From: CAVQGZ01 sp964356295
GTDB lineage: Bacteria; Actinomycetota; Actinomycetes; Jiangellales; Jiangellaceae
NCBI GenBank assembly: GCA_964356295.1
Contig: CAYHHE010000003.1
Span: 1 to 64,000 of the forward strand
DNA length: 64,000 nt
Direction of reading: 5' to 3'
This document shows positions 41,070-49,966 of this stretch, piece after piece. Position 1 is the stretch's first letter, and each line of letters begins with the position of its first letter. A model generated the notes under the pieces. The model made no database searches. It was not told where the DNA came from and saw only the letters and a list, made by a program, of their open reading frames with translations. The position numbers and the translations under genes are program-made.

Positions 41070-42899
41070 CTACGGTGCAGCAGCGGCCGTCGGTGCCGGG
41101 GTCGCCGCCGGTGGCGTGGTCGGTGCGGGCGTCGGGACGGGTATGGGGGCCGGGGCGACGGCGACCGTGATGGCGACCCGGGTCCCCGCGCTGACCTCCT
41201 GACCCGGAGACGGAGCCTGGAAGACGACCGTCCCCGCAGTCTCGGTGGACGTCTCCTCGTTCACCAGCACCTGGAAACCGGCCTGGGACAGGATCGCCTG
41301 AGCCTCCCCGCTGGGCAGGCCGACGACATCGGGCATCTCGACGTTCCCGTTGGACACCACGAGCGTCACCGACGACCCGACCTCGACCTCCGTTCCCTCC
41401 GGCGGCAGCACCTCCAGGACGGTGCCCTCGGGCTGGTCACTGGCCTGCTCACGGACGTCGCCGAGCACGAGCTCGGCGTCGGTGATGACCGGCCTCGCGT
41501 CGGCCACGTCCAGGCCCACGACACGCGGGACCAGCGTGCGCTCGCGTCCGGTGGACACCACGATGTCGACCTCGGTCTGCGGGTCGACGAGCTCCCCGGA
41601 GGCGGGTGACTGCTCGACGACCGTTCCCGCCTCGGCGTCCGGGTCGGCACGCTGGGAGACCTGGCCCAGGCCCAGCTCGCGCTCGTTGAGCGTGGCCTCG
41701 GCGGCCTGAGCCGACTGACCGACCAGGTTGGGGACGCGCACCTGCTGCTCGTTGGGCTGGAACAGCGCCCAGCCGGCGATCCCGGCGACTGCCAGGACCA
41801 GGAGCACGCCGATGGTGATCAGCGCGTAGCGTCCCGCGCGCGAGGGTGCCGCAGCGGGCTCCTCTTCGGAGATCCCTGGGACCAGCGACGTCGCCGCCGG
41901 CTCGGCGATGGCGACGGTCGGCGGGGGGACGGCCGCCACCGGCATCCCGGCGCGGGCCCGTTCGAGGTCGGCGCGCATCTCAGCCGCGCTCTGGTAGCGC
42001 TGGAGCCGGTCCTTGGCGAGCGCGGTGAGAACGACCGCGTCGACGGCCGGAGGAATGGATGGGTTGAGCGCCGAGGGCGGCGTCGGGGCCTCCTTCACAT
42101 GAGCCATGGCCACCGACACCAGTGAGTCACCGATGAACGGGGGTCGCCCGGTGAGCAGCTCGTACAGCACACACCCGGTGGCGTAGAGGTCGCTGCGCGC
42201 GTCTGCGGTCTCTCCCCGGGCCTGCTCGGGTGAGAGGTACTGGGCTGTCCCGACCACCATGGAGGTCTGGGTCATGGTCTGTCCGGCGTCGCCCATCGCG
42301 CGGGCGATCCCGAAGTCCATGACCTTGACCTGTCCGGCCTCGGTCATCATCACGTTGCCTGGCTTGATGTCGCGATGCACGATGCCGGCGCGATGGCTGT
42401 AGTCCAGGGCACGCAGCACTTCCTCGGTGATCTGCAGCGCGGTCTCGGTCGAGATGGACGGCTCCTCGCGCAGCATCTCGCGAAGGGTCTTGCCCTCCAC
42501 GTACTCCATCACGATGAACGGGACGGACACCCCGTTGACCTCGCTCTCCCCGGTGTCGTACACCGCGACGATGTTGGGATGGTTCAGCGAGGCCGACGAC
42601 TGGGCCTCCCGGCGGAAGCGGGCCTGGAAGGTCTGGTCGGTGACCAGGTCCACCCGCAGCGACTTGATGGCCACCGTCCGGCCCAGCCGCAGGTCACGGC
42701 CCCTGCGCACCTCGGCCATCCCACCACGGCCGATCACTTCGCCCATCTCGTAGCGCTCACCCAGCGGTGTCGGTCCGGCGCTGCCGGCGGTGGGGCTGCC
42801 TGCTGCACCTCCGGAGGGCACGCCGACCGTCGGCTGCTGCTCGGGTACCGGGTTGGTGTCGGGTTGCGGGGGACCCGCCCCCTCTGGCGTGTCGGTCAC
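41070..42899 (-). CDS. pknB: Transmembrane Ser/Thr protein kinase PknB with PASTA domains
   Basis: 609 residues. The kinase domain (about 50-310) has GRGGMAEVRRGRD, VAIKSLR, HRDIKPGNVMM, DFGIARA and the activation loop TMTQTSMVVGTAQYLSPEQA. One membrane helix lies near 358-380. Outside are three PASTA repeats (VRVPNLVGQSAQ, TLVPRVVGLDVA, VEMPDVVGLPSG) that bind muropeptides or lipid II. A Pro/Ala/Thr tail ends the protein. It controls cell-wall synthesis, with targets such as CwlM, the MviN pseudokinase and FhaA in Mycobacterium. GTG 42899 overlaps the pbpA stop. The usual partner pknA is not in this cluster. Confidence 0.97.
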   Translation of the reverse strand: MTDTPEGAGPPQPDTNPVPEQQPTVGVPSGGAAGSPTAGSAGPTPLGERYEMGEVIGRGGMAEVRRGRDLRLGRTVAIKSLRVDLVTDQTFQARFRREAQSSASLNHPNIVAVYDTGESEVNGVSVPFIVMEYVEGKTLREMLREEPSISTETALQITEEVLRALDYSHRAGIVHRDIKPGNVMMTEAGQVKVMDFGIARAMGDAGQTMTQTSMVVGTAQYLSPEQARGETADARSDLYATGCVLYELLTGRPPFIGDSLVSVAMAHVKEAPTPPSALNPSIPPAVDAVVLTALAKDRLQRYQSAAEMRADLERARAGMPVAAVPPPTVAIAEPAATSLVPGISEEEPAAAPSRAGRYALITIGVLLVLAVAGIAGWALFQPNEQQVRVPNLVGQSAQAAEATLNERELGLGQVSQRADPDAEAGTVVEQSPASGELVDPQTEVDIVVSTGRERTLVPRVVGLDVADARPVITDAELVLGDVREQASDQPEGTVLEVLPPEGTEVEVGSSVTLVVSNGNVEMPDVVGLPSGEAQAILSQAGFQVLVNEETSTETAGTVVFQAPSPGQEVSAGTRVAITVAVAPAPIPVPTPAPTTPPAATPAPTAAAAP

Positions 42900-44359
42900 G
42901 ATTCCGCGCCTCCCCTCAGGAGCACCGCTTGCATCACTGCTCGGGCCACAGGTGCGGCCAGCTGCCCACCCGAGATGTCCACCTCGCCCCCGGCGTCCTC
43001 GATCACGACTGCGACCGCCACCTGCGGGCTCTCGGCGGGGGCGAACGCGGTGAACCAGGCCAGCGGGGGATCGTCCTCGCCGCGCTCCGCGGTGCCGGTC
43101 TTGCCCGCCACGGTCACGTCGGGGATCGCGGCGTTCGTCCCGGTGCCCGACTCCACCACGGTGACCATCATCTCGGTGAGACCACGTGCGGTCGGGGGGG
43201 TCACCGCCTGGGACTGCTCGACGGGCTCGGTCACCTGCAGCGGCGCCAGGTCCGGGGCGAGGGCCTCGGCGATCAGGTAGGGCTTCATGAGCGTCCCGTC
43301 GTTGGCGATCGCGGCGGAGACCATCGCGGTCTGCAGCGCAGTCGCCCGCACGTCGTACTGGCCGACAGCCGCCTGCGCAGTCTGTGCGGCATCCATCTCC
43401 GCGGGGAAGACGCTGGTGGCGGCGTTGTAGGCCTCCAGCGGCTGCTGGTTGTACCCGAAGGCCTCCGCCTGCGCGCGCAGCGCGTCGTCCCCGAGCTCCA
43501 GGCCGACCGATGCGAAGGCGGTGTTGCAGGAGATGCGCAGCGCATCGGTCAGTGTCGTCTGGTCGTTGGGTCCACAGGCCCCGCCGGACTGGTTGGTCAG
43601 CACCGCCGTGCTCCCGGGAAGCGGCAGTGACGCGGGACCGGGCAGCGTCGAGTCGGGCGTGTACCTCCCGCTCTCCAACGCGGCCGCCGCCGTGACGAGC
43701 TTGAACACCGAGCCGGGCGGGTAGGTGCGCGCGATGGCCCGGTTGAGTGTGGGCTCGCTGGGGTCGGTCTCGTAGGCAGTCCAGGCCTGCTCCTGGACCT
43801 CGGGGTCCGGGTCGGCGAGCGGGTTGGGGTCGTAGCTCGGGCGGGCGGCCATCGCCAGGATGGCACCGGTGCGCGGGTCGAGGGCCACGACCGCACCGAT
43901 GCGTCCCTCCAGGCCGGCGTCGGCGGCCTGCTGGGCCTCCGGGAGGAGGGTCAGCCGGACGCTGCCGCCCTCGGGTGGACGTCCGGCGACCAGGTCGATC
44001 ACGCGCCGGGCGAACAGCGCATCGTCGGTGCCGGCCAGGATATCGTTGGCGACCCGCTCGGTGGCCGCACGACCGTAGATCCAGGAGTAGAAGCCGGTGG
44101 CGTGGGCGTACAGCGGGCCCTCGGCGTACTCGCGCCGGTACTGGAACGTCCCGCCGGTCTCCACCGAGCGGGCCACGGCGGCATCCGCCACGAGGATCGG
44201 GCCGCGCTGACGGGCGTAGTCGTCGAGCAGCACGCGGCGGTTGTCCGAGCGGGCGTTGAGGTCGTCGGCCCACAACGCCTGGATGAAGGTGATGTTCACC
44301 AGCAGCGCGGCGAACATCAGCAGCGTGATGATCGACCAGCGTCGGATCGCCCGGTTCAT
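42896..44359 (-). CDS. pbpA: Class B penicillin-binding protein PbpA
   Basis: 487 residues. One N-terminal membrane helix (WSIITLLMFAALLVNITFI) is followed by the dimerisation domain and a transpeptidase domain with PPGSVFKLVTAAA (SxxK), SCNTAF (SxN) and AGKTGTAE (KTG). It cross-links peptidoglycan with RodA. Downstream of rodA (ATGA overlap), upstream of pknB. Orthologue of Rv0016c. Confidence 0.95.
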   Translation of the reverse strand: MNRAIRRWSIITLLMFAALLVNITFIQALWADDLNARSDNRRVLLDDYARQRGPILVADAAVARSVETGGTFQYRREYAEGPLYAHATGFYSWIYGRAATERVANDILAGTDDALFARRVIDLVAGRPPEGGSVRLTLLPEAQQAADAGLEGRIGAVVALDPRTGAILAMAARPSYDPNPLADPDPEVQEQAWTAYETDPSEPTLNRAIARTYPPGSVFKLVTAAAALESGRYTPDSTLPGPASLPLPGSTAVLTNQSGGACGPNDQTTLTDALRISCNTAFASVGLELGDDALRAQAEAFGYNQQPLEAYNAATSVFPAEMDAAQTAQAAVGQYDVRATALQTAMVSAAIANDGTLMKPYLIAEALAPDLAPLQVTEPVEQSQAVTPPTARGLTEMMVTVVESGTGTNAAIPDVTVAGKTGTAERGEDDPPLAWFTAFAPAESPQVAVAVVIEDAGGEVDISGGQLAAPVARAVMQAVLLRGGAES

Positions 44360-45756
44360 CGCACCCGCACCGCCTGGGTCTGCGCCTCGGCCAGCGGCGC
44401 GGGAGGGGCCGGCGCGGGGCGCCGGGCGGCGTCGCTGACGCGCAGCAGCAGCGCCACGATCACCCAGTTCATCACCAGCGAGGAGCCACCCAGCGACAGG
44501 AACGGGGTGGTCAGGCCGGTGAGCGGGATAAGCCGGGTCACCCCACCGATCACGACGAACACCTGGAGCCCGACGGCGGTCGCCAGCCCGGCAGCCAGCA
44601 GGGTGCCGAACGGGTCTCGCGAACCGATGGCGATGCGCAGCCCACGGGCCACGAGAACGCCGTAGAGGACGATGATCACCATCAGGCCGGTGAGGCCGAG
44701 CTCTTCCCCGAGCGCCGCGGCGATGAAGTCCGACTCGGCGAACGGGATGAGATCGGGCTGGCCCCGCCCCAGCCCGGTGCCCAGCAACCCCCCGTACGCG
44801 AGGCCGTAGAGGCTCTGGATGATCTGGAAGTTGGCGTTGGGGTCGGCGAAGGGGTCCAGCCAGCCCGTCACCCGCGCCTGGACGTGGTCGAACAGCAGGT
44901 AGCTGGCGTACCCGCCCAGCGCGGCGAGCAGCACCCCGACCACCAGCCATCCGACCCGCTCGGTCGCGACGAACAGCAGCACCACGAAGACGCCGAAGAA
45001 CAGCGCGGCAGCGCCCAGGTCGCGCTCGAACACCAGGATCGCCAGGCCCAGCGCCCACACGACGAGGATCGGCCCGAGGTCGCGGCCTCGGGGCAGGTCG
45101 ATGCCCAGGACTCGCCGTCCGGCCAGAGCCAGGGCCTCCCGGTGAACCACCAGGTAGGAGGCGAAGGCGACCACCATGACGACCTTGGCGGCCTCCCCGG
45201 GCTGGAACGACTGCCCGAGGACGGAGATCCAGATCCGTGCGCCGTTGATCTCCACGCCGAGGCCCGGGACGAGCGGCAGCAGCAGCAGCCCCACGCCCAG
45301 CAGGAACGTGAGGTAGGTGTAGCGGCTGAGCATGCGGTGGTCGCGCACCGTCGCGAGCACCAGGCACAGCAGCAGCAGCCCAACCACGCTCCACACCAGT
45401 TGGCCCGGGGCCTCGGCCGACGGCGGTGGCAGCTCCAGGCGCGCGGCCTGGGCCTGGTTGGCCACGTCCAGACGATGGATCATCGCCAGGCCGATACCGT
45501 TGAGCGCGAGCGCCGCGGGCATCAGCACCGGGTCGGCGTACGGCGCCCGCCAGCGGATGACCAGGTGGACGGCGATGCCGACCGTGGTGACGGCGATCCC
45601 GTACCCGAGGAGCCGGCTCGGGGGCGCACCGGCCGTGCCGAGCCCGACGCTGGCGTAGGCGCCGATGGCGATGGCCACGGCGACCAGCACCAAGGCCAGC
45701 TCGACCCACCGCCCGGTCCCTAGCCGGCGTGCCTGCGCAGCAGCGTCCGTGCTCAC
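44356..45756 (-). CDS. rodA: RodA/FtsW family peptidoglycan glycosyltransferase
   Basis: 466 residues with about 12 membrane helices. SEDS signatures are NGARIWISVLGQSFQPGEAA, FERDLGAAALFFGV, and the conserved C-terminal segment IPFAESDFIAAALGEELG and TGLTTPFLSLGGSSL. It polymerises lipid II with the adjacent PbpA. GTG 45756 is one base from the pstP stop. The C-terminal tail is Pro/Ala-rich. Confidence 0.95.
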   Translation of the reverse strand: MSTDAAAQARRLGTGRWVELALVLVAVAIAIGAYASVGLGTAGAPPSRLLGYGIAVTTVGIAVHLVIRWRAPYADPVLMPAALALNGIGLAMIHRLDVANQAQAARLELPPPSAEAPGQLVWSVVGLLLLCLVLATVRDHRMLSRYTYLTFLLGVGLLLLPLVPGLGVEINGARIWISVLGQSFQPGEAAKVVMVVAFASYLVVHREALALAGRRVLGIDLPRGRDLGPILVVWALGLAILVFERDLGAAALFFGVFVVLLFVATERVGWLVVGVLLAALGGYASYLLFDHVQARVTGWLDPFADPNANFQIIQSLYGLAYGGLLGTGLGRGQPDLIPFAESDFIAAALGEELGLTGLMVIIVLYGVLVARGLRIAIGSRDPFGTLLAAGLATAVGLQVFVVIGGVTRLIPLTGLTTPFLSLGGSSLVMNWVIVALLLRVSDAARRPAPAPPAPLAEAQTQAVRVR

Positions 45757-45757
45757 G

Positions 45758-47098
45758 TCAGCTCCGCTCGCTGTCGGCGGACTCGCACGCCAGGCCCGGG
45801 AAACCGCTGATCTGCGGGCCGGCGTTGTTGGCCCGGCACGCCTCGCGGCGCACGCGCTCGACGATCAGCTCGGCCTCGATGAGGTCGTCGGCGCGGATGC
45901 CCTGCCGGACGTCCTCCTGGTAGACCTCAGGCAGCGCCTCCACGGGCAGGTCCGGGATCTCGAGGGCGACCGTGCTGCCGGGAAACCCGGGCAGCCCCGC
46001 ACGGATGACGACGTCCTCCCCGTCGGTGCCGACGTAGTACTGCTGCCCGTACCAGGCCGACAGAGCGCGTATCCCGACGACGAGGAGGACGACGACGACG
46101 CCGGCGAGGGCCGCCAGCAGCACCCACCGCCACCGGCTGCGGCGGCGTGGGGCGTAACGGCGAGCCTCCTCGTCCTCGCTCTCGTCCTCGTCACGCGACG
46201 GCTCGGACGAACCGCCCGTGGCGGCCTGCACGGTACCGGTCCCGTCGGTCTGCTCGATCTCGTCGTAGCGCAGCGCATCGGGATGGCCGGCTCCCGTGGC
46301 GGCCGCACCCACCAGGTGCGCCTCCGTGGTGTCGTCGTCGTGGGATTCGTGGTCGGAGGCTCGCACGTCGGCGACCACGCACGTGATGTTGTCCGGACCG
46401 CCGGCTGCTACTGCGAGCTCGACGAGCCGGTCGGCTGCGGCCTGCGGGTCCGCCTGCTCCATCAGCTCGGCGCGGATCGCCTCCGCGCTCACCACGCCGC
46501 ACAACCCGTCGCTGCAGAGCATGACCCGGTCGCCGTCCTGTGCGGGGACCTGGGCCAGGTCGGGCCCGACGTCCTCGCCGCCGAGGGCCTGCAGGAGAAG
46601 CGACCGGGCGGGATGGCTCTCCCTCTCGTTCTCGCCGATACGCCCCTCGTCGATGAGGGCCTGGACGTAGGTGTGGTCGCGGGTGAGCTGGATGAGCTCT
46701 CCGTCACGCAGCAGGTAGGCCCGGGAGTCGCCGATGTGCGCCAGGCTGAACCCGCCGCCGGTCCACAGCAGGGCGGTGACCGTGGTGCCCATGCCGCTGC
46801 GGCTGGGGTCAGCCTCGACCAGGTCGCGGATGCGGTGGTTGGCTTGCGTGATCGCCTCGACCAAGGCGGCGTCGCTCTCCTGGCCACCGGGGGCCGGACC
46901 CTGGCCGTCGAGGTTGGCCAGGGCTTCCACGGTGACCGCACTGGCGACCTCGCCAGCGGCGTGCCCCCCCATGCCGTCGGCGACCACGAGCAGCCGCGGC
47001 CCGGCGTAGCCGGAGTCCTCGTTGCCTTGCCGCACCAGCCCCACGTGGGACTGCGCGACCGACCGGATGACCAGGCCCATGACAGCGAGCCGAGTCAC
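45758..47098 (-). CDS. pstP: PP2C-family Ser/Thr phosphatase PstP
   Basis: 446 residues. The cytoplasmic PP2C domain (about 1-245) has NEDSGYAG, VVADGMGGHAAGEVAS, HIGDSRAYLLRDGEL, LCSDGLCG and GGPDNITCVV, all metal-binding motifs. A charged linker, one membrane helix (about 321-345) and a short outer domain follow. It removes phosphates placed by PknB. GTG 47098 overlaps the fhaB stop (GTGA); ATG 47080 is an equally possible start six codons later. Confidence 0.95.
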   Translation of the reverse strand: MTRLAVMGLVIRSVAQSHVGLVRQGNEDSGYAGPRLLVVADGMGGHAAGEVASAVTVEALANLDGQGPAPGGQESDAALVEAITQANHRIRDLVEADPSRSGMGTTVTALLWTGGGFSLAHIGDSRAYLLRDGELIQLTRDHTYVQALIDEGRIGENERESHPARSLLLQALGGEDVGPDLAQVPAQDGDRVMLCSDGLCGVVSAEAIRAELMEQADPQAAADRLVELAVAAGGPDNITCVVADVRASDHESHDDDTTEAHLVGAAATGAGHPDALRYDEIEQTDGTGTVQAATGGSSEPSRDEDESEDEEARRYAPRRRSRWRWVLLAALAGVVVVLLVVGIRALSAWYGQQYYVGTDGEDVVIRAGLPGFPGSTVALEIPDLPVEALPEVYQEDVRQGIRADDLIEAELIVERVRREACRANNAGPQISGFPGLACESADSERS

Positions 47099-47580
47099 TT
47101 CCGCAGCTCGAGCACGGTTCGGCCCAGCCGGACGGTGGACTTGGCGCCCACCGGTGTCGGCCTGCTGATCCGCGCCCCCGCCACGTATGTCCCGTTGGTC
47201 GACCCGAGGTCCTCGACGTACCACTGGCCGTTGTGCGGGAGGAAGCGTGCGTGCCTGGTGGAGACGTACTCGTCGGACAGGGCCACGTCGTTGCCCTCCC
47301 CCCGTCCCGCCGTCAGCGGCCCGCTGAGGGTGACCTGCTTGCCGCTGTCGCCGCCCTCGATCACCACCATCTTCGTAGGGGCGCCGCGGTGCAGCTTGAC
47401 CGGCTTGACCTGCTGGGGGGGCGCCGGCGCCGGTGCAGCAGCAGCCTCGGGGCGGGCTGTCGGGGTGCGGGGTCGCACCCCGAACAGGTCGGCACGGATG
47501 GCCGAGGCGATCGCGAACGCAAAGATCCACAGAAGGGCGAGGAAGCCCATCTGGATCAGCGTGAGGGTGAGCTCGGACAC
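47095..47580 (-). CDS. fhaB: FHA-domain protein FhaB (FipA-like)
   Basis: 161 residues with an N-terminal membrane helix (TLIQMGFLALLWIFAFAIAS), a Pro/Ala linker and a C-terminal FHA domain, including GRGEGNDVALSDEYVSTRHA and DLGSTNGTYV. FHA domains bind phosphothreonine, here presumably made by PknB. GTG 47580. Equivalent to Rv0019c. Confidence 0.95.
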   Translation of the reverse strand: MSELTLTLIQMGFLALLWIFAFAIASAIRADLFGVRPRTPTARPEAAAAPAPAPPQQVKPVKLHRGAPTKMVVIEGGDSGKQVTLSGPLTAGRGEGNDVALSDEYVSTRHARFLPHNGQWYVEDLGSTNGTYVAGARISRPTPVGAKSTVRLGRTVLELRK

Positions 47581-47583
47581 GGC

Positions 47584-48321
47584 TCAGCCTTGGCCCGTGC
47601 CACTGCCCGGCCCGGCCCGGGGATTGCCGCGATGGACGGTGATGGTCGTCGATCCGAGCCGCACCTGCGTGCCGTCGTGCACCGGAGCCTGGGCGACCCG
47701 CTGGCCGTCGACGATGGTCCCGTTGGTCGAGTGCAGGTCCACCACGACGACGTCGGCGTGCGTCCCCTCGCCCAGCACGCGGAACTCCGCGTGGCTGCGG
47801 CTCACGCCCGGGTCGTCGATGCGGATGTCGCAGTCCGACCCGCGTCCGACCAGGACGCCGGCCGCAGTGACCGGCACGACCGATCCGTTCACCTCGAGGT
47901 AGGCCGGCGCTGAGCGCACCGGGCCGGGCGTCGGCCCCCCGGCGCTCACGCTGGCGCGCACCTCGCTGGACACGCGGAACTGGCCCGTGCGGAGGTCGTC
48001 CGCTCGCTCGATGGACACCTCGACCCGGCCCGGAAGGGCGTAGCGCTGCAGGTCGGCGTGCTCGGTTACCAGAGCCGTCAGCTCGGTGACGAGGCTGGTC
48101 GAGTACGGGGCGAGGCGGTCGTGGTCACGCGGGGACAGCGCGACGGTGAACCGGTTGGGGGCCAGCGACCGGTCGCGCGAGACGATGGCGGCGTTGTCGT
48201 CGAGCTCGCGCTGCAGCGCCGAGGCAACCTCCACCGGCTGCACCTCGGAGCGGAAGACGCGGGAGAACCCGCCGTTCACCCATGACTCCAGGCGCTGCTC
48301 GATACGCCGCAACGCTCCCAC
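47584..48321 (-). CDS. fhaA: FHA-domain protein FhaA (DUF3662 plus FHA)
   Basis: 245 residues. The N-terminal DUF3662 domain (about 1-115) has RIEQRLESWVNGGFSRVF and EVQPVEVASALQRELDD; the FHA domain (about 150-235) has VGRGSDCDIRIDDPGVSRSH and DLHSTNGTIVDG. The linker is short compared with mycobacterial FhaA. GTG 48321 with AGGAGG just upstream is taken over longer upstream readings. It is the first gene of the fhaA-fhaB-pstP-rodA-pbpA-pknB operon and in Mycobacterium binds the phosphorylated MviN pseudokinase, a gene also present here at 11.4 kb. Confidence 0.94.
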   Translation of the reverse strand: MGALRRIEQRLESWVNGGFSRVFRSEVQPVEVASALQRELDDNAAIVSRDRSLAPNRFTVALSPRDHDRLAPYSTSLVTELTALVTEHADLQRYALPGRVEVSIERADDLRTGQFRVSSEVRASVSAGGPTPGPVRSAPAYLEVNGSVVPVTAAGVLVGRGSDCDIRIDDPGVSRSHAEFRVLGEGTHADVVVVDLHSTNGTIVDGQRVAQAPVHDGTQVRLGSTTITVHRGNPRAGPGSGTGQG

Positions 48322-48523
48322 CGCACCTCCTCCCGCCTCCTCGCCTGCGTGTCGGCCGCTGGTCCGCCACGTGCGAGGATCGTATCCGCGACGAGCGCCC
48401 GGAGCCGTCGGCGCGCTGGGGGGTCGCGTCCGGCGTGGTACCCTGCCGGGTGCGGCGACGGCGGCCCACCGGCCGTCAACGTCCGCGGTGGCCTGGTCAG
48501 ACTCCCTGCTCAGGGCACGTCTC

Positions 48524-48607
48524 GCGCGAGTGGCGGAACAGGCAGACGCGCACGGTTCAGGTCCGTGTGTCCGCAAGGACGTGGGGGTTCAACTCCCCCC
48601 TCGCGCA
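48524..48607 (+). tRNA. tRNA-Leu (CAG anticodon)
   Basis: 84 nt with a long variable arm. Acceptor arms GCGCGAG/CTCGCGC pair perfectly, the anticodon stem ACGG/CCGT with loop TTCAGGT reads CAG, and the T arm has GGGGGTTCAACTCCCCC. CCA is not encoded. Equivalent in place to leuT near fhaA. Confidence 0.97.
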
Positions 48608-48630
48608 CCGTTCGTACCAGCCGTCCGAGG

Positions 48631-49782
48631 TCACAGCGAGGACCGGACGATCGAGCTCAGCTCGTCCACGGTCAGCTCGATCGGGTGCCCCTTCATGCTC
48701 GACGACCGGGCGGCGGCCGCGACGACGTCCTCGATGTCCTCGGCCCCCAGGCCATGCTTGCCGAGGCCCGGGATCGACAGGAACTGGCAGGTGTCTCGCA
48801 CCCACGAGACGAGGTCCTCGACCCGGGCGGTCTGGTCGCCGGTCACCAGCCGGGCAGCCTCGGCGAAGCGTCGCAGCGCCGCCGAGGACGGGTCGCGGCC
48901 ACGCAGCGCGGTCACTGTCACGGTGACCGCTGAGGGAAGCAGCGCCGCACAGATGGCGCCGTGAGCCCCGCCGGTGACCCCACCCACCACCCCAGCGAGG
49001 CCGTGCACGGCACCGAGCTTGGCGTTGGCCAGCGCCATGCCGCCCAGCAAGGAGCTCAGCGACATGTCCGTGCGGGCCGCTTCGTCCGAGCCGCGGTCGT
49101 AGGCCCTGCGAAGCGATCGTCCGGCGGCTGCCAGACCGGTGCGCGCGAATCCGTCGGTCAGCGGGCTGGCGTGGGGGGAGACGAACGGCTCCAGGCACTG
49201 CGTGAGCGCGTCCAGGCCAGCCGACGCAGTCACCGCCTTCGGGCAGCTCAGGGTCAGCAGCGGGTCGACGATCGCGACGCGCGGCAGCAGGGTCGGTCCG
49301 CGCAGGCTGACCTTGACGGCGTGCTCGGGGGAGGACAGGACGGCGTTCGCCGTCACCTCTGATCCGGTCCCCGCGGTCGTCGGCACCGCAACCACGGGCA
49401 GGCCCGGTCCGGGGAGCGGCCGGCCTGCTCCGATGACCTCGAGATGGTCCATCGGGTCTGCGGCTGCGACGAGTGCGCCCGCGGCCTTGGCCAGGTCGAT
49501 GACGCTTCCGCCGCCGAGGCCCAGCACCACGTCGCAGCCTCGGGCCGCGTCCACCGCGGCTCGGGTGTCGGCGACGGTGGGCTCGCGCTCGACGCTCAGC
49601 GTGACGAGATCGACCCCGGCCTCCTTCAGCGCATCCCGGACGTTGTAGCGCTGCGGGCGGGAGCCGGTGACCAGCAGCGCGTGGGACCCGTGGGCGACCA
49701 CTGCCCCAGGGATCTGCCGGGCGGTGCCAGGACCGAACACGACCCGGCCAGCGGTCGCGAAAGTGAAGGACTCGCGGGTCAT
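48631..49782 (-). CDS. Iron-containing alcohol dehydrogenase family protein
   Basis: A 383-residue Fe-ADH. Nucleotide motifs GLGGGSVIDLAK and PTTAGTGSEVT are present. The metal-site helix reads SAGLDALTQCLEPF and later AVHGLAGVVGG...GGAHGA: the first Asp and both later His are retained, but Gln sits where many relatives have His (DALTH). This is seen in a subfamily, so metal or substrate may differ. Start ATG 49782. The scaffold gap upstream falsely separates it from the next gene; the repeated flank implies that ADH and the monooxygenase overlap by ATGA in the true genome. Confidence 0.88.
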   Translation of the reverse strand: MTRESFTFATAGRVVFGPGTARQIPGAVVAHGSHALLVTGSRPQRYNVRDALKEAGVDLVTLSVEREPTVADTRAAVDAARGCDVVLGLGGGSVIDLAKAAGALVAAADPMDHLEVIGAGRPLPGPGLPVVAVPTTAGTGSEVTANAVLSSPEHAVKVSLRGPTLLPRVAIVDPLLTLSCPKAVTASAGLDALTQCLEPFVSPHASPLTDGFARTGLAAAGRSLRRAYDRGSDEAARTDMSLSSLLGGMALANAKLGAVHGLAGVVGGVTGGAHGAICAALLPSAVTVTVTALRGRDPSSAALRRFAEAARLVTGDQTARVEDLVSWVRDTCQFLSIPGLGKHGLGAEDIEDVVAAAARSSSMKGHPIELTVDELSSIVRSSL

Positions 49783-49966
49783 CCCTGCCTCGAGCGTCCC
49801 TGCCTCGAGCGNNNNNNNNNNNNNNNNNNNNNNNNNNNNNNNNNNNNNNNNNNNNNNNNNNNNNNNNNNNNNNNNNNNNNNNNNNNNNNNNNNNNNNNNN
49901 NNNNNNNNNNNGCGAAAGTGAAGGACTCGCGGGTCATCCCTGCCTCGAGCGTCCCTGCCTCGAGCG
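49757..49966. repeat. 55-bp duplicated flanks around a scaffold gap (49812-49911)
   Basis: The 55 bases before the 100-N gap (49757-49811) are identical to the 55 after it (49912-49966). Both include two copies of the 15-bp unit TCCCTGCCTCGAGCG. Such an exact k-mer overlap is an assembly-graph join that was not merged. The real sequence most likely contains this segment once, perhaps with a variable number of the 15-bp unit. Confidence 0.9.

Noticed and set aside
41070..44273. 1067-residue fusion ending in the PknB sequence
   Set aside because: The pbpA and pknB genes overlap and their frames remain open upstream. The N-terminal third is an out-of-frame reading of pbpA; the GTG at 42899 is the true start.
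48086..48964. 292-residue plus-strand frame across fhaA and tRNA-Leu
   Set aside because: It reads through a tRNA and antisense to two genes, and lacks any recognisable domain.
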